64,000 bases of DNA, taken from assembly GCF_030053155.1 (NCBI RefSeq), contig NZ_CP125646.1, forward strand, positions 1 through 64,000. Direction: 5' to 3'. Positions 48,951-59,582 of this stretch are shown here, piece by piece. Source of the DNA: Rhizobium sp. BT03. Its GTDB lineage: Bacteria > Pseudomonadota > Alphaproteobacteria > Rhizobiales > Rhizobiaceae. Below the pieces are notes generated by a model. That model worked only from the letters and a program-made list of their open reading frames with translations, did not search any database and had not been told where the DNA came from. Numbering within the stretch: the stretch's first letter is position 1; every line of letters starts with the position of its first letter. The position numbers were made by a program, and so were the translations under genes.

Positions 48951-49656
48951 ATGCAGAATTGGATCGAGAGGCTAACTGATCTCGCTGCCCTTCGCGGCGA
49001 TCAACACATGCTGAAGGAGGCCCTACAAAGCTTCGCCGGGCGCATGGGTTTTGGCGGCTATGCCTATCTCAATATGCAGTCGGGCCATTGCCATGCCCAC
49101 TCGAACTATCATCCGGAATGGCAAGCCGAATATTTCAGGCGGAGGTTCAACAAGCTTGATCCGGTCATCAAGCGCGCGCAAACGCTGAAGCGGGCCTTCG
49201 TCTGGAGCAGCGCTTCGGACGTACGGAGGCTTTCGGAGGAAGAGCGGTCATTTTTCTCGCTCGCCGCAGACTTCGGCATACGATCAGGCGTCACGGTTCC
49301 GGTCAGAATAGCGCACGGCGGGTAGGCACTGTTCACGCTTGCCTCGGACAAGCAAGCGATCGATATCGATCGCGAAATCGATCCGGTGGCAGCCGCGGGC
49401 GCGGTCGGACAACTCCACACCCGCATCCAGTTCGCCGATTCAAGGCCCAGCGGCACGGATACAAAAAATGTCGACCCCGAGGGGGCTACGTTTCTCGGCT
49501 GGATTGCCGATGGCAAGACGATGGAAGAGATGGCCGATCTCGAAGGCGTCAAATACAACAGCGTGCACTCCAAGATCGAAACCCTGCGGAAGCGGTTCGA
49601 GGTGCACACGATCGCGCACCTGACCGCGCAGGCGATCCGCAGGGAAACTGATCTGA
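48951..49656 (+). pseudogene. traR: TraR-like regulator with premature stop, copy 2
   Basis: The frame starts MQNWIERLTDLAALRGDQHM and is clearly TraR. A TAG at 49323-49325 stops it after 125 codons, within the signal-binding domain; the same frame then continues with [18 protein letters not shown] and the helix-turn-helix [20 protein letters not shown]. An extra G near 49644 also removes the normal stop (expected at 49654-49656), so the frame runs on to 49700. An in-frame ATG at 48948 is an alternative start. The short product would lack all DNA-binding sequence. Truncated TraR relatives such as TrlR on Ti plasmids act as inhibitors, but this one is shorter. Confidence 0.85.
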
Positions 49657-49659
49657 GGA

Positions 49660-49971
49660 TCAGTTCGCCGGCACCTTGGGAATATAGCCGAGAATGTTGA
49701 TCAGCGTGTTCGTTGCGTACATCAGGGCGTGCATGTCAATGCAGGCCCTGATGTAGTCGAGATGCTGCTCACTGCCGATCATCTCTGGAATCTGGTCTTC
49801 TTCGGGCAGTGCCTGGAAGTGTTGATCAGCCTTTTTCACCAGGATGCGGTGGGTTCGGATGGCCTCCACGGTCAGAAGCTCCAACTGAGGTTGGGGAAGT
49901 CCGTTCGTGAGCCCGTACAGGGCGAATTTCAGGTTTCGCTTGCAATGCAACCGCTTCCAGTCCCATTTCAA
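49660..49971 (-). CDS. traM: TraR antiactivator TraM, copy 2
   Basis: A 103-residue TraM with [20 protein letters not shown] and [13 protein letters not shown]. It is convergent with the traR pseudogene and follows traH on the same strand, the usual traH-traM-traR order. It could still restrain the intact TraR from copy 1, though its partner was the broken one. Its N-terminus is unlike copy 1, while the leader before it is nearly the same. Confidence 0.88.
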   Translation of the reverse strand: MKWDWKRLHCKRNLKFALYGLTNGLPQPQLELLTVEAIRTHRILVKKADQHFQALPEEDQIPEMIGSEQHLDYIRACIDMHALMYATNTLINILGYIPKVPAN

Positions 49972-49981
49972 TCTCCCGGCT

Positions 49982-50255
49982 TGTCTGCGGTGCGCCCCCG
50001 CAAACGTTAATCCCTGATCCCAAGCCGGGGGTTGGAAACTGTGCTAGACAGTCCTGCGACCTTTAGCACCGGAGTACCTTGACATGCGTCACAGGCCCCC
50101 GGCCAAACGGTCAGAGGATTTGATGTCGCATCGGCCGACATCAACCGCTAGCAGGAGTTTCCACACCCCCGGACAGCGCGTACTGCCCTACCCGCCCTTA
50201 TAGAGGGCGAAATCAATTTTCGCCAGTGCAAACAGGCGGATAATTGCCGTTGGCA
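49982..50255 (-). ncRNA. Conserved structured leader or small RNA upstream of traM, copy 2
   Basis: Counterpart of 31401-31675. The stems are 49995-50000 with 50026-50031, 50053-50060 with 50088-50095, 50120-50128 with 50136-50144, and 50154-50158 with 50165-50169. The third keeps full pairing with GATGTCG/CGACATC where copy 1 has GATGCCG/CGGCATC. The second and fourth are completed by G-U pairs only if the minus strand is the RNA. A further GC-rich hairpin (GCCCT/AGGGC) is identical in both copies. Confidence 0.6.
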
Positions 50256-50273
50256 TGGTGCAAATTTGGCACT
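50256..50273. promoter_or_regulatory. Degenerate tra box
   Basis: At the position corresponding to the strong tra box of copy 1 the sequence reads GGTGCAAATTTGGCAC, keeping the outer arms but with the central AGATCT changed and one extra base. TraR binding is doubtful. Confidence 0.4.
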
Positions 50274-50282
50274 CTCGCAGAC

Positions 50283-50912
50283 TCATTTCGCACCGATGCC
50301 GGACAGGTCGATGCGGATGCCGGCCTTGTTCGGATCATCGTCGAGGGCGGCATCTTCGGCCGGAGCGCTCTTGTCATCCTCACCCGGCTCTTCCGCCCTC
50401 CCCGCATCATTGTTCACCGGTTCTTTTTCTTCGGGAGCGCCGACTTCGGCCTTGCCGGGATCCGGCGTGCGGAACACCGCCTCCCCCTCAAAATATCCCG
50501 TCTGCCAGGCGATGATCGCGTCCTCGAACACCTGGCTCACACCGTCTTTCCCGGTCGGATTGCCGTACCACCTCAAGACGATCCGGTAGACCCTGGCGAA
50601 GAGCGCGGTGCCCATGCGGAGATTGGCGCAGGCATCGACGAGATCGGGTGTCAGCGCGCCTGCCTCGAGCACGCCAAGCCCAGCAGGATATTGGGTGATG
50701 CCGACGCGCACGACATTGCGGCCGATATTCTGGCGGACCAGGTCCATCGCCGCTTCCGGCGTTGCGGGTTTGGGCACCAGGACGACTCGGCTGCCTGAGC
50801 GTACCGTGACCGCCAGCGGGTCATCCGAGCCGGCCTTGGCGATGAACATCTCGATGATCGCGGGCTTCAACCCGGGATCGGCGCATTGCTTGATCAGTGC
50901 CGCATCGACCAT
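50283..50912 (-). CDS. traH: Conjugal transfer protein TraH
   Basis: A 209-residue protein matching the TraH family of Ti/Sym plasmids (MVDAALIKQCADPGLKPAII at the start). The last 60 residues are acidic and probably disordered. Its exact role in transfer is not known. The ATG at 50912 has GGAGA upstream; longer frames overlap traB. It is the last gene of the traA-F-B-H operon. A fragment of a second traH lies at 31694-31800. Confidence 0.82.
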   Translation of the reverse strand: MVDAALIKQCADPGLKPAIIEMFIAKAGSDDPLAVTVRSGSRVVLVPKPATPEAAMDLVRQNIGRNVVRVGITQYPAGLGVLEAGALTPDLVDACANLRMGTALFARVYRIVLRWYGNPTGKDGVSQVFEDAIIAWQTGYFEGEAVFRTPDPGKAEVGAPEEKEPVNNDAGRAEEPGEDDKSAPAEDAALDDDPNKAGIRIDLSGIGAK

Positions 50913-50929
50913 CGTATCTTCTCCATGTC

Positions 50930-52240
50930 TCAGATGTTGAATGCGGTGACGAGCGGCAGGCCGAACAGTCTGGCCCAGGCGGTGGTGCTCGCCTCTTGGA
51001 TGGCGACGATTGAGGTGCCTGATGTCCACCACCCATTGCCGGCCGCGACGATGATGTCGGGCGAACTCAGCATCGACTGCAGGACGGGCCAGACAATGAG
51101 CTGTTCGTAGCAGATCAGCGGCGCGAGCCTCATGCCACCGAGCTCGACGACGGGGTTGGCAACGATATGCGCCCTGGCGCCGCCGCCCTCGCCCGTCCAG
51201 GCTTTCCAGGGTTGCCACATGGAACCCGGAACCGGCATCCGCTCACGATAGAGGATCTCCGCCGCTTGCGATGAGATCGCCACCAGCACATTGTCGTATC
51301 CATCGCCGTCGAGGACGGCCGCACCGGCGATGACGGTGAGGTTGCGGTCGCGTAAAGCCTCCCTCCACAGACGCTCCACGGTCGGTGTCCAGAAGCCGAG
51401 CGCGCTTTCGGCAAGGACGATGAAGCGGTCATCGTCGCCGGCGTTTCGGAGCACTGTGGCAATCAGGACTCGCTGGCGATCCAAAGATGTATCACGCCCA
51501 AGGCTTTGACCCAGATCCAGATCGACGCCCTTCCACCCCTCAGCTAGGCTCGGTGCTGTCCAGCTTGCGGCGGACCAGACCCAGACGCTCATCAAGGCGA
51601 CGGCGGCTGCCGGCCAGTAGAGCGATGTCATCATCGCCAGTCCGGCAGCAGTCGCAAGCAAGCCCCACCATCCCCATCCTGGAAACAGCACGCCCGCCGC
51701 GGTGATCGGCTGCGCCCAGCCAGTGATACCGAAGGGCGGCAGCGCCATGACCACCGTTGCCGCCAGATACCGCACCGCGCGGGCTCGATCTGAATCGACC
51801 CTGCCCTCACGCGCCTCTTCCGGTCGCCTTTTCCCCGGCCGTCCCTTTCCCGGTCGCCCCCTGCCCGACGGACATGTCCAGGCCACCGCATTCACGAGGA
51901 CAAAGGAGGCCGAGGCAGCGAGCCAGAGCAAAAGCCCAGGCCAGAGATCGGCGGCATAGAAGTTCGCCACACCTTGCGGCAGACCGCGTGAGGCGGCAAG
52001 GAAGTACCCCGCCGAGACTAGGGCCGCGACCAAACGCGACGGAGACGACGCCCAGGGCATGGGAAAAAGCATCGCGACCGGCAAAGCTAGCACGAAGCCG
52101 CTCCAGCCAACTGCACCGATGATGATCGCCAGCGCAATCAGAAGTGCGGCGCGTGAGCGCTCACGGATCGACGGTGAGGACCGGGCGGGCAAGCCCGAGC
52201 AATCCGGTTTCGGGGATCGGGCCAAAATATCGGGAATCAT
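50930..52240 (-). CDS. traB: Conjugal transfer protein TraB
   Basis: A 436-residue protein with several N-terminal membrane segments and a C-terminal nitrilase-like domain ([12 protein letters not shown], then [16 protein letters not shown] with the candidate catalytic cysteine). This layout recalls apolipoprotein N-acyltransferase. TraB belongs to the Ti/Sym transfer operon; a role in maturing the transfer apparatus is an inference from the domain. The ATG at 52240 overlaps traF by 80 bases and is the only ATG in the right region. An insert of [15 protein letters not shown] repeats lies near residues 130-145. Confidence 0.82.
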   Translation of the reverse strand: MIPDILARSPKPDCSGLPARSSPSIRERSRAALLIALAIIIGAVGWSGFVLALPVAMLFPMPWASSPSRLVAALVSAGYFLAASRGLPQGVANFYAADLWPGLLLWLAASASFVLVNAVAWTCPSGRGRPGKGRPGKRRPEEAREGRVDSDRARAVRYLAATVVMALPPFGITGWAQPITAAGVLFPGWGWWGLLATAAGLAMMTSLYWPAAAVALMSVWVWSAASWTAPSLAEGWKGVDLDLGQSLGRDTSLDRQRVLIATVLRNAGDDDRFIVLAESALGFWTPTVERLWREALRDRNLTVIAGAAVLDGDGYDNVLVAISSQAAEILYRERMPVPGSMWQPWKAWTGEGGGARAHIVANPVVELGGMRLAPLICYEQLIVWPVLQSMLSSPDIIVAAGNGWWTSGTSIVAIQEASTTAWARLFGLPLVTAFNI

Positions 52241-52691
52241 AGGAGCTCGCAAAACGGGAGTGCAGATAGAGCGTACCCGGCGGCACGATGCCCCCGGCAA
52301 AGGCTGTGAGCGGTCGACCGACGCCGTCGGTCCGGCGCAGGCACGAGGACGGCAGCAGCCTGCCGTCGATCCGGACCTCCTTGCCGATTTCAACATGCTG
52401 TCCAGGCAGCGCCGCCACGGATTTGATCAGCGGCGCGACGCCACCCGAGCAGAGGCCGCGGGCGAGATAAGAACGCCGGCGCGCCTCCTCGAATAGCGGT
52501 GCCTCCGGCGGGCAGACGAAGACCAGATCGCCGGCCGCAATCGCCCGGCTGGGACTCTCGATGCGCCACAGGCCGAGCGGCTCGCTCGGCGTCAGGTTCA
52601 GCCGAAAACCGCCAAGCCAAGCTGCGGCCGACAGAAGCGCGACAACCGTCGCCGATGCGCCGAGAACCATGATTGCCCGCCGCCGCGTCAT
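52161..52691 (-). CDS. traF: Conjugal transfer peptidase TraF (S26 signal-peptidase family)
   Basis: A 176-residue membrane-anchored protease of the S26 family. An N-terminal membrane segment ([20 protein letters not shown]) is followed by the serine region [13 protein letters not shown] and the lysine region [10 protein letters not shown]. TraF proteins process the pilin, cyclising it in related systems. Its ATG overlaps the traA stop as ATGA. Confidence 0.88.
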   Translation of the reverse strand: MTRRRAIMVLGASATVVALLSAAAWLGGFRLNLTPSEPLGLWRIESPSRAIAAGDLVFVCPPEAPLFEEARRRSYLARGLCSGGVAPLIKSVAALPGQHVEIGKEVRIDGRLLPSSCLRRTDGVGRPLTAFAGGIVPPGTLYLHSRFASSYDSRYFGPIPETGLLGLARPVLTVDP

Positions 52692-55600
52692 TGTTTCAGG
52701 GTCGGGGTCTGGCGTTGAGTGAGGCGCAAATCCTCGGCCTGTTTGAGCGTCGCCGTGGTGCGCTCGTGGGCGGCCAGTTGCTGCGCCGTGCGCATCACCG
52801 GCCAGGCCTCTTTCAGGCTTTCCTTTTCGGCTGGCTGAAGGCCGGAGGCCATCTTGTCAAATAGCGGTCCATCGGGGTTGCGCGCGGCATTCGTCAGCAG
52901 TGTCCGCTCACCGAAGCGTTCGGAGACGGCCTTGTTGAAGCCGTCGATTTCAAGCTTGGCTTCGCGGTTGCTGATCGCATAGCCAAGGGCCGCGGGAAGA
53001 TCGTTGCGGTCGATCGCGTCGCGGACGCGCTCCAGCACAGTGCGCGCTTCCGGCGACAGTGCCGGAATGTCGATCGACACGCGTTGACGCAGGGTCTTCT
53101 CCTCGCCCTCGATCCGCGCCCGGGCGGTCTCGCGCATCGTCAGATATTGCTCGATGTCGCGCTTCAGCGCCGGCACGTTGATCTCGGCGACGCGGCGCGC
53201 TTCGCGATCTGCCTTGCTCGCCAATAGGCCGGTCTTGCCGTTCAACGCGCCGATCGATGCCGGCTCGTCAACCAGTTTCTGCAGGGCCTGTTTGGCGGCA
53301 TGACCGTCGGCCAGAACGGCTTCGAAGTTCATCGCCCGGAATGCCGTCTCAGGATCGGCAAACACGTAGCGGAAGCGAGTCGACACCTCCTCCCACTGGG
53401 CCTTCAGCTCCGGATCATCGCCAAGATTCTGGTCGATCGTTTCGCCGACCGAAAATGCGTGCTGTTTGACGCCGGCCACCATGGGCGCAAGCTCCTTCTT
53501 CTGTTTCGGGATGGAGGATTGGAAGAGCCCGAGACGCTCGCCGATGGCGCGCATCCGCCTGGTGAGATCGGCGAGCTTCTCTTTCTGCCGCAGCGTCCAG
53601 TCGAGCCGGTCGTGCACAAGCGTGCGCGCGACCTGGACGATGTGCAAGCCGCGGTTTTCCGCAAAAGAAAGCGCCTGGCGGTAGAGCGCACTATTTCGGT
53701 AATCGAGCGTCGTTTCCTTGGCATTGCGGCGAGACAGGACCTTTTCCAGCCCGCCATTGAGGCCGAAGGAGCGCTCACCGTAATAGACCTGCAAATCCTC
53801 GCGATGGCGTGTCATGGCGACATACGTCAGGTGACGATCGAGCGACAGCGACGCCAGCACCTTAACGCGATCTACGGTGGCGCCCTGGCTCTTGTGGATG
53901 GTCGTCGCATAGCCGTGATCGAGGTTGTTGTAGGCGCGCTGTTCGACGGCGACGTGACGCTGGTCTCGTCCTTCGCCGACCGAAACGATGACGCGGTTTG
54001 GTGCTGCCTGCATGACCTTGCCGATCATGCCGTTCTTGACGCCGAGGGTAGTGTCGTTCTTGAGGAAGACGATCTGATCGCCGGCATCGAATTGGCGCAT
54101 GCCGTCGGCCGTTCGGAAGGCGTGCCCATCGCCGACGATCCCGCGCTCGACCAACGTGGCCCTGGCCATGTCGTTAAGCATGCGCACGTCGCGGCGCAGA
54201 TGCGCGAGCATCAGCGTGGTCTTCGCAGGATCGTAATCGCGGTTCCAGTCGGCGATCAGCTGTTCGACCGCGTCAGCCTTCAGCGTCGATCCGTGCAGCC
54301 GGTCATGGGTGCCAAAGGCAACGAGTGCAGCAGCGACGTTACCGCGCGCCAGATCAAGGGAGGCAGCCCGCATCCAGTCTTCACGCTGGCGGTAGATCGT
54401 CTCGAGTTCGGCATAACCGATGCGATCGGCAATCGCCCGGAAGGCCGCACCGGCCTCGATCGGCTGCAACTGATCGGGGTCACCGACGAGAACCAATTTG
54501 GCACCCGCCCTGACCACGGCCTCGACAAAACCGGCCATCTGCTTTGAGGCGACCATGCCGGCCTCGTCCATGACGAAGATCGTCCTGGCATCAAGGCCGT
54601 GCCGACCGCGTTGCCAGCGCAGTTCCCAGGAGGAGAGCGTACGGCTTTGAATGCCGGCTTCCATCTCCAGTCCCTCGGCCGCCTTGCCCGCGAGCGCGCC
54701 ACCAACGACGCGATAGCCAGCTGCTTCCCATGCTTCCCGCGCCGCCTTCATCATCGTGGTCTTGCCGGCGCCAGCGCGGCCGACGATCGCAGCGATCCGC
54801 ACCGGAGCTGCGACATGCTCGATTGCGGTCTTCTGCTCATCCGAGAGACGCGCGTGGCGGGCGAATGTCGCCTCCAGCACTTGCCTCGGAACGCTGTGCG
54901 AGGTTTGCCGCGTGAGCCAAATAGCGCGATTGGCCATCTCCGCTTCGAGCGCGATCATCGCCCGCGTCGTATAGCGCGCCGGGACGCGTTCGCCGGTGGC
55001 AAAATCGATCGTGTCGCGCTGCAGGCGCAGCACCTCGGACTGTTGGAGAATGCGCGCCATCAACTGCTGGAAGAGGCTGGGATCGTCGACATAGCGATGC
55101 AGCACCTTGGCGATGTCTTGGTTGTTGAAAACGCTTTTCTCCCGCGTGATCAGGTCGAGCGCGGCCGTCGGATCGCGAAGGATGCGGCGGGTGTTCTCAG
55201 TGCGGCGCGCCTCGTTCAGTTTGAACCGTTCGAGCTCTGGCCGGACGCCTTGGCTCTCGGCCTTACGCTCGATCGCCTTGGCGCCAACGCCGAGGTGGAT
55301 GGTCGGTTCGAGCTCGATACCCTGCTTCTCGTAGGAGCGACCATCGACCCGCAGCGAAATTCCGTTTAGCGCCAGATGATGATTCTGGCGCTCGAACCAG
55401 CCATCGCGGAGCGCATTGAACTCGGCAGCACCTCCGGCCCATAGTTCGTAGACGATTTTGCCCGCTTTGGTCTTCAGCGGCTGGCCGTCCTCGCCCGTCA
55501 CCGCGACCTTCTTGGCCCCGAAACCGTCCTCGGCCAGCGGCCGCAATGTCGTCATCAGATGGATATGCGGATTGCCGGGATTGTCATGGTAGACCCAATC

Positions 55601-55990
55601 GGCAACCATGCCCTTCGACTGCACGTGTTTGTCGACAAAGTCGCGCACCAGCGCGATGTTCTGCTCGGCGGTCAGTTCGACCGGCAGTGCAATCGTCAGG
55701 TCCTTGGCGAGCTGCGCATCGGTGCGTTTCTCGAAGGCCTCGACACGGTTCCAGAAGGCTTCCGATGCGCCCGAAACCGCGCGATCGGCAATCAACGTCC
55801 GCGCCCAGTCCGGCGCATCGGCCGGCAGCGCAAACTCCTCGTGCAGCAGGCCCTGCTTTCGGGTGTAGTCGATCGTGCGCGCCTCGCGCTCGTAGTCCAT
55901 TTTCGCGCAGTGCCGATAGGCCGCCGACAGCACGGAGCTGCGGCCTTCGCCGCGGCTGACGATGCTGACGGAGAAATGGGCAATGGCCAC
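52688..55990 (-). CDS. traA: Conjugal transfer relaxase/helicase TraA
   Basis: A protein of 1100 residues, the usual TraA length. The N-terminal MobA/MobL-type relaxase has the metal-binding [18 protein letters not shown]. The central superfamily I helicase has Walker [20 protein letters not shown] and [12 protein letters not shown], and [14 protein letters not shown] near the end of the helicase core. The C-terminal quarter is helical. I use the GTG at 55990 ([16 protein letters not shown]), which matches the family start and has GGGAG upstream; the longer frame to 56161 would run over oriT. It nicks oriT and unwinds the strand for transfer. Confidence 0.9.
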   Translation of the reverse strand: MAIAHFSVSIVSRGEGRSSVLSAAYRHCAKMDYEREARTIDYTRKQGLLHEEFALPADAPDWARTLIADRAVSGASEAFWNRVEAFEKRTDAQLAKDLTIALPVELTAEQNIALVRDFVDKHVQSKGMVADWVYHDNPGNPHIHLMTTLRPLAEDGFGAKKVAVTGEDGQPLKTKAGKIVYELWAGGAAEFNALRDGWFERQNHHLALNGISLRVDGRSYEKQGIELEPTIHLGVGAKAIERKAESQGVRPELERFKLNEARRTENTRRILRDPTAALDLITREKSVFNNQDIAKVLHRYVDDPSLFQQLMARILQQSEVLRLQRDTIDFATGERVPARYTTRAMIALEAEMANRAIWLTRQTSHSVPRQVLEATFARHARLSDEQKTAIEHVAAPVRIAAIVGRAGAGKTTMMKAAREAWEAAGYRVVGGALAGKAAEGLEMEAGIQSRTLSSWELRWQRGRHGLDARTIFVMDEAGMVASKQMAGFVEAVVRAGAKLVLVGDPDQLQPIEAGAAFRAIADRIGYAELETIYRQREDWMRAASLDLARGNVAAALVAFGTHDRLHGSTLKADAVEQLIADWNRDYDPAKTTLMLAHLRRDVRMLNDMARATLVERGIVGDGHAFRTADGMRQFDAGDQIVFLKNDTTLGVKNGMIGKVMQAAPNRVIVSVGEGRDQRHVAVEQRAYNNLDHGYATTIHKSQGATVDRVKVLASLSLDRHLTYVAMTRHREDLQVYYGERSFGLNGGLEKVLSRRNAKETTLDYRNSALYRQALSFAENRGLHIVQVARTLVHDRLDWTLRQKEKLADLTRRMRAIGERLGLFQSSIPKQKKELAPMVAGVKQHAFSVGETIDQNLGDDPELKAQWEEVSTRFRYVFADPETAFRAMNFEAVLADGHAAKQALQKLVDEPASIGALNGKTGLLASKADREARRVAEINVPALKRDIEQYLTMRETARARIEGEEKTLRQRVSIDIPALSPEARTVLERVRDAIDRNDLPAALGYAISNREAKLEIDGFNKAVSERFGERTLLTNAARNPDGPLFDKMASGLQPAEKESLKEAWPVMRTAQQLAAHERTTATLKQAEDLRLTQRQTPTLKQ

Positions 55991-56054
55991 GGTGCGAGAA
56001 ACTCCCGGTTCAGACCTCGTTCTCTCGTAAGAAGCGGCCCCGCCAGGGTGGCAA

Positions 56055-56100
56055 AACGAGACGTCGCGACAGCGACGTATAATTGCGCCCTTGGATCCGC
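56055..56100. other. Probable origin of transfer (oriT)
   Basis: Between the divergent traA and traC genes there is an inverted repeat, ACGTCGC (56061-56067) and GCGACGT (56072-56078). It is followed directly by TAATTGCGCCCTTGG (56080-56094), which resembles the nick-region pattern of Ti and RSF1010-type origins. This is the relaxase target expected at this place in the Ti/Sym arrangement. Confidence 0.75.
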
Positions 56101-56145
56101 TCTCATCGAGCGGCGGGATCATGCCGCAAAGCGTCGGCTTTGCCG

Positions 56146-56163
56146 ACATGCAGATCTGCACCT
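56146..56163. promoter_or_regulatory. tra box between traA and traC operons
   Basis: An 18-bp site with the perfect core TGCAGATCTGCA (56149-56160), the TraR box pattern. It lies between the divergent traA-F-B-H and traC-D-G operons, where one site activates both directions on Ti plasmids. It should respond to the intact TraR from 30364. Confidence 0.85.
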
Positions 56164-56235
56164 TGGCCTGACGGCCCTTTCAGGGGAGTCTGTCGCTGCT
56201 GACGCACCACCAGAGACCGAGGAGTTGCAAACGGA

Positions 56236-56532
56236 ATGAAGAAGCCATCATCGAAGATCAGGGAAGAAATCGCCCGACTGCAGGAACAGCTCAAAGCCGC
56301 CGAGACACGCGAGGCTGAACGGATCGGTCGTGTCGCACTGAGGGCGGGCCTGGGCGAAATCGAGATCGACGAGACCGAGCTACAGGCGGCGTTCGAGCAG
56401 GTTGCGCACCGGTTTCGCGGAGGCACCGGAGCGGCGACCGGGAAGAAAAATGCCGGTGATGGCAGGTCCAGTAGCGCATCGGCCGCGAAGGACGAGACTG
56501 GCGCGGCTCAGAGCAGCGCTGGCGAGGCTTGA
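56236..56532 (+). CDS. traC: Conjugal transfer protein TraC
   Basis: A 98-residue basic and helical protein beginning [20 protein letters not shown], the TraC family of rhizobial plasmids. It is an accessory DNA-processing protein for the relaxosome by its place beside oriT. The C-terminal third is low-complexity ([14 protein letters not shown]). It is the first gene of traC-D-G. Confidence 0.82.
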   Translation: MKKPSSKIREEIARLQEQLKAAETREAERIGRVALRAGLGEIEIDETELQAAFEQVAHRFRGGTGAATGKKNAGDGRSSSASAAKDETGAAQSSAGEA

Positions 56533-56536
56533 GCGG

Positions 56537-56752
56537 ATGGGGCGGACAATTGCGAACGATGCCCGGAAGAAGGACACCCGTGAGAAGATCGAGCTCGGTG
56601 GCCTGATCGTCAAGGCCGGGTTGCGCTACGAGAAACGAGCGCTGTTGCTCGGGCTGCTGATTGATGCGGCCGGACGCATTCGGGGCGATGACAGCGAGCG
56701 GGCGCGATTGACGGCGATCGGGACGGAGGCGTTCGGCCATGTCGCTGAATAG
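56537..56752 (+). CDS. traD: Conjugal transfer protein TraD
   Basis: A 71-residue protein with the conserved core [20 protein letters not shown] and [14 protein letters not shown]. It is a small helical relaxosome accessory of the traC-D-G operon. The ATG at 56537 begins four bases after the traC stop; an earlier in-frame ATG at 56402 lies inside traC and is unlikely. Its end overlaps the traG start by 14 bases. Confidence 0.8.
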   Translation: MGRTIANDARKKDTREKIELGGLIVKAGLRYEKRALLLGLLIDAAGRIRGDDSERARLTAIGTEAFGHVAE

Positions 56753-58667
56753 ACTGTTGCTGGCCCTGCTGCCTGCGACGATCATGATCGGAGCAACCAT
56801 CCCTGTTCCCGGGATCGAGCAGTGGCTCGCAGGCTTCGGCAAGACAGCGCAGGCGAAGCTCATGCTCGGTCGCGTCGGTCTGGCGCTTCCCTATGCGATC
56901 GCGGCCGGCGCCGGGTTGATTTTTTTGTTCGCGGCGAATGGTGCTGCGCACATAAAGGCTGCGGGCTGGAGCGTCGTGATCGGGAGTCTGGCCGTTGTGC
57001 TGGTCGCCGTCTTGCGCGAAACGATGCGGCTCCTTGGCATCGGCGCAAGCGTGCCAGTTGGCCAATCCGTCCTCTCCTATGTCGATCCATCGACCGCGAT
57101 CGGCGCGGCCGCTGCGATGCTCTCCGGCATCTTCGCGCTGCGCGTTGCGGTCAGTGGCAATGGGGCATTTGCGAGAGCCGAGCCACGGCGGGTTCGGGGA
57201 AAACGCGCCGTCCATGGCGACGCCGACTGGATGAGCATGACGGAAGCGGCAAAACTCTTTCCGGAAAGCGGCGGTGTCGTCATCGGAGAGCGTTATCGCG
57301 TCGATCGCGACAGCGCAGGAGCAAGGTCGTTTCGCGCTGACAGCGTCGAGAGCTGGGGCACCGGTGGCAAGTCACCATTGCTCTGCTTCGACGGCTCGTT
57401 CGGCTCGTCGCACGGCATCGTCTTTGCCGGCTCCGGCGGCTTCAAGACGACATCGGTGACCGTGCCGACCTCCCTCAAATGGGGTGGCAGTCTGGTAGTG
57501 CTCGATCCGTCCAGTGAAGTTGCGCCGATGGTCATCGATCATCGCCGCAAGGCCGGTCGCAAGGTGATCGTGCTTGATCCGGAGACGCCGGCGATCGGCT
57601 TCAACGCGCTTGACTGGATCGGTCGTTTCGGCAGCACGAAGGAAGAGGATATCGTTGCGGTTGCCACCTGGATCATGACCGACAATGCGCGGGCGCCATC
57701 GGCGCGCGACGACTTCTTCCGGGCCTCCGCCATGCAGTTGCTTACCGCCCTGATCGCCGACGTTTGCCTCTCCGGCAATACCGACCAGAAGGAGCAGACA
57801 CTGCGGCGCGTCCGCGCCAATCTCTCGGAGCCAGAGCCGAAGCTGCGCGAGCGGCTGACACGCATCTACGAAGGCTCGGAATCCTTGTTCGTCAAGGAGA
57901 ACGTCGCGGTGTTCGTCAATATGACACCCGAGACGTTTTCAGGCGTCTACGCCAATGCTGTGAAGGAAACGCACTGGTTATCCTATCCGAACTATGCGGC
58001 GCTGGTCTCGGGCAACAGCTTCTCTACCGACGAGCTCGCAAACGGCGAGACCGACATCTTCATCGCGCTTGACCTAAAGGTGTTGGAAGCGCATCCGGGC
58101 CTCGCTCGCGTCGTCATCGGATCGTTCCTCAATGCGCTCTACAATCGCAATGGCGAGGTGTCAGGACGAACGCTCTTCCTGCTCGATGAAGTCGCCCGAC
58201 TTGGCTATCTCCGCATTCTCGAAACCGCGCGCGACGCCGGCCGCAAATACGGCATCAGCCTGACGCTGATCTTCCAGTCGATCGGCCAGATACGCGAAGC
58301 CTATGGTGGCCGTGACGCTAGCTCGAAATGGTTCGAGTCCGCGTCGTGGATATCCTTTGCGGCGATCAACGATCCGGAGACGGCTGACTATCTGTCGAGA
58401 CGCTGCGGCGAGACGACGATCGAGGTGGATCAGATGAGCCGCACCTCCCAATCGTCCGGTTCGTCGCGCTCGCGATCGAAGCAGCTGAGCCGCCGGCCCC
58501 TGATCCTGCCCTACGAGGTCATGCGCATGCGCGGCGATGAGCAGATCGTGTTCACCGCGGGTAACCCGCCGCTCCGCTGTGGCCGCGCGATCTGGTTTAG
58601 GCGTGAGGACATGAAGGCATGTGTGAAGCCGAACGCGTTCTTCCGCGATACCGCGCAGAAGCAGTGA
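56739..58667 (+). CDS. traG: Type IV coupling protein TraG (VirD4-like)
   Basis: A 642-residue inner-membrane ATPase. Three or four membrane segments lie in the first 150 residues. The nucleotide-binding domain follows, with the Walker A region [16 protein letters not shown] (about 227-242) and Walker [13 protein letters not shown] (about 478-489). It links the relaxosome at oriT to the mating channel and pumps the DNA. The channel (trb) genes are not in the window. Confidence 0.9.
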   Translation: MSLNRLLLALLPATIMIGATIPVPGIEQWLAGFGKTAQAKLMLGRVGLALPYAIAAGAGLIFLFAANGAAHIKAAGWSVVIGSLAVVLVAVLRETMRLLGIGASVPVGQSVLSYVDPSTAIGAAAAMLSGIFALRVAVSGNGAFARAEPRRVRGKRAVHGDADWMSMTEAAKLFPESGGVVIGERYRVDRDSAGARSFRADSVESWGTGGKSPLLCFDGSFGSSHGIVFAGSGGFKTTSVTVPTSLKWGGSLVVLDPSSEVAPMVIDHRRKAGRKVIVLDPETPAIGFNALDWIGRFGSTKEEDIVAVATWIMTDNARAPSARDDFFRASAMQLLTALIADVCLSGNTDQKEQTLRRVRANLSEPEPKLRERLTRIYEGSESLFVKENVAVFVNMTPETFSGVYANAVKETHWLSYPNYAALVSGNSFSTDELANGETDIFIALDLKVLEAHPGLARVVIGSFLNALYNRNGEVSGRTLFLLDEVARLGYLRILETARDAGRKYGISLTLIFQSIGQIREAYGGRDASSKWFESASWISFAAINDPETADYLSRRCGETTIEVDQMSRTSQSSGSSRSRSKQLSRRPLILPYEVMRMRGDEQIVFTAGNPPLRCGRAIWFRREDMKACVKPNAFFRDTAQKQ

Positions 58668-58673
58668 GGTTCG

Positions 58674-58901
58674 TCAAGTCGCGTCAGTGGGCGCCTCATC
58701 CAGCAGCCCATCGAAGACTTCGAGCAGCGCGTTGGTGATCGCCTGCCCCAGAGCATTGCCGGCGGCCTGCACATCATCCTCCGTGCCGTCGCGCGCGGCC
58801 TGAGCAAGCTCGAAGCCCTGCTCGCCGACAATCTGTTTGGCGACTTCGATTGCCCAGAGACCGAAGTCGCCGCGGCTTCCGATTTGAATGGTATCGTCCA
58901 T
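58674..58901 (-). CDS. Small plasmid-associated protein of unknown function
   Basis: A 75-residue acidic, mostly helical protein (MDDTIQIGSRGDFGLWAIEV, then EDDVQAAGNALGQAITNALL). It is convergent with traG, with six bases between them. I do not recognise a family with a known function; genes like this often accompany the tra region of rhizobial plasmids. No signal peptide or membrane segment is visible. Confidence 0.55.
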   Translation of the reverse strand: MDDTIQIGSRGDFGLWAIEVAKQIVGEQGFELAQAARDGTEDDVQAAGNALGQAITNALLEVFDGLLDEAPTDAT

Positions 58902-59150
58902 AGTGAACCCTCTGATGTCCTGGATTCGCCATACATTCTTGGCGCGGCAAATTCCAGTTGCCTCAGAGCGAGACTCTAGCTGGACGCGTCCGAAGCAATT
59001 TCGGATCGTTGACGGCAGCCGGAGAGGACGTTCGCCGGGCAGCTAGCTGTGGAAATAGGGGCGATTGTGAGGATTGCGTAGCGACGGAGCGGTGACATCA
59101 ACGCTAACAGGTGGGAGTGTCTGCCGTCACACGAAGAGGGGCACAATGAT

Positions 59151-59429
59151 ATGACCACCACCAATGAAATCGCAGACAAAATCGCAGCTGACCATGGCCT
59201 GACGAAGGCGCAAAGCAAAACGATCGTCGAGGCCGTGTTCGCCGCAATCACGACCGCCGCCACATCCGGCGCCGAGACGTCGATCCCTTCGTTCGGGAAG
59301 TTCAAGGTGAAGGCAACGCCCGAGCGCGATGCGCGCAATCCGGCTACAGGCGCAATGATCAAGGTGGCAGCTGCGAAGAAGCTGACGTTCCAGCCTGCCA
59401 AGGCGCTCAAGGATGCGATGAACACGTAA
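59151..59429 (+). CDS. HU-family DNA-binding protein
   Basis: A 92-residue HU/IHF-like protein. The dimerisation helices (EIADKIAADHGLTKAQSKTI) are followed by the beta-arm region FGKFKVKATPERDARNPATG with its Asn-Pro tip, and the C-terminal helix PAKALKDAM. It bends and wraps DNA and is likely a plasmid nucleoid protein. About 250 bases separate it from the divergent small gene on its left, enough for two promoters. Confidence 0.9.
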   Translation: MTTTNEIADKIAADHGLTKAQSKTIVEAVFAAITTAATSGAETSIPSFGKFKVKATPERDARNPATGAMIKVAAAKKLTFQPAKALKDAMNT

Positions 59430-59582
59430 CCCGCGTCCGCGGGGCCGCGGCAGGTCACGGCAGATACCGCACCGGCGGCCCGATAGTCACGAGAGCGGCG
59501 TATCACTAATTTGAATCGATCCCGCAGGATCGATTCATAAGTCTCGTTGGACGATTGGGCGCAAATCTCCGATCGTGCCAGC

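Noticed and set aside
50256..50273. Functional tra box before traM copy 2
   Set aside because: The central AGATCT is lost and spacing is altered; listed only as degenerate.
55991..56161. N-terminal extension of TraA to the ATG at 56161
   Set aside because: It would translate oriT and the tra box; the family start is VAIAHFSV at 55990.
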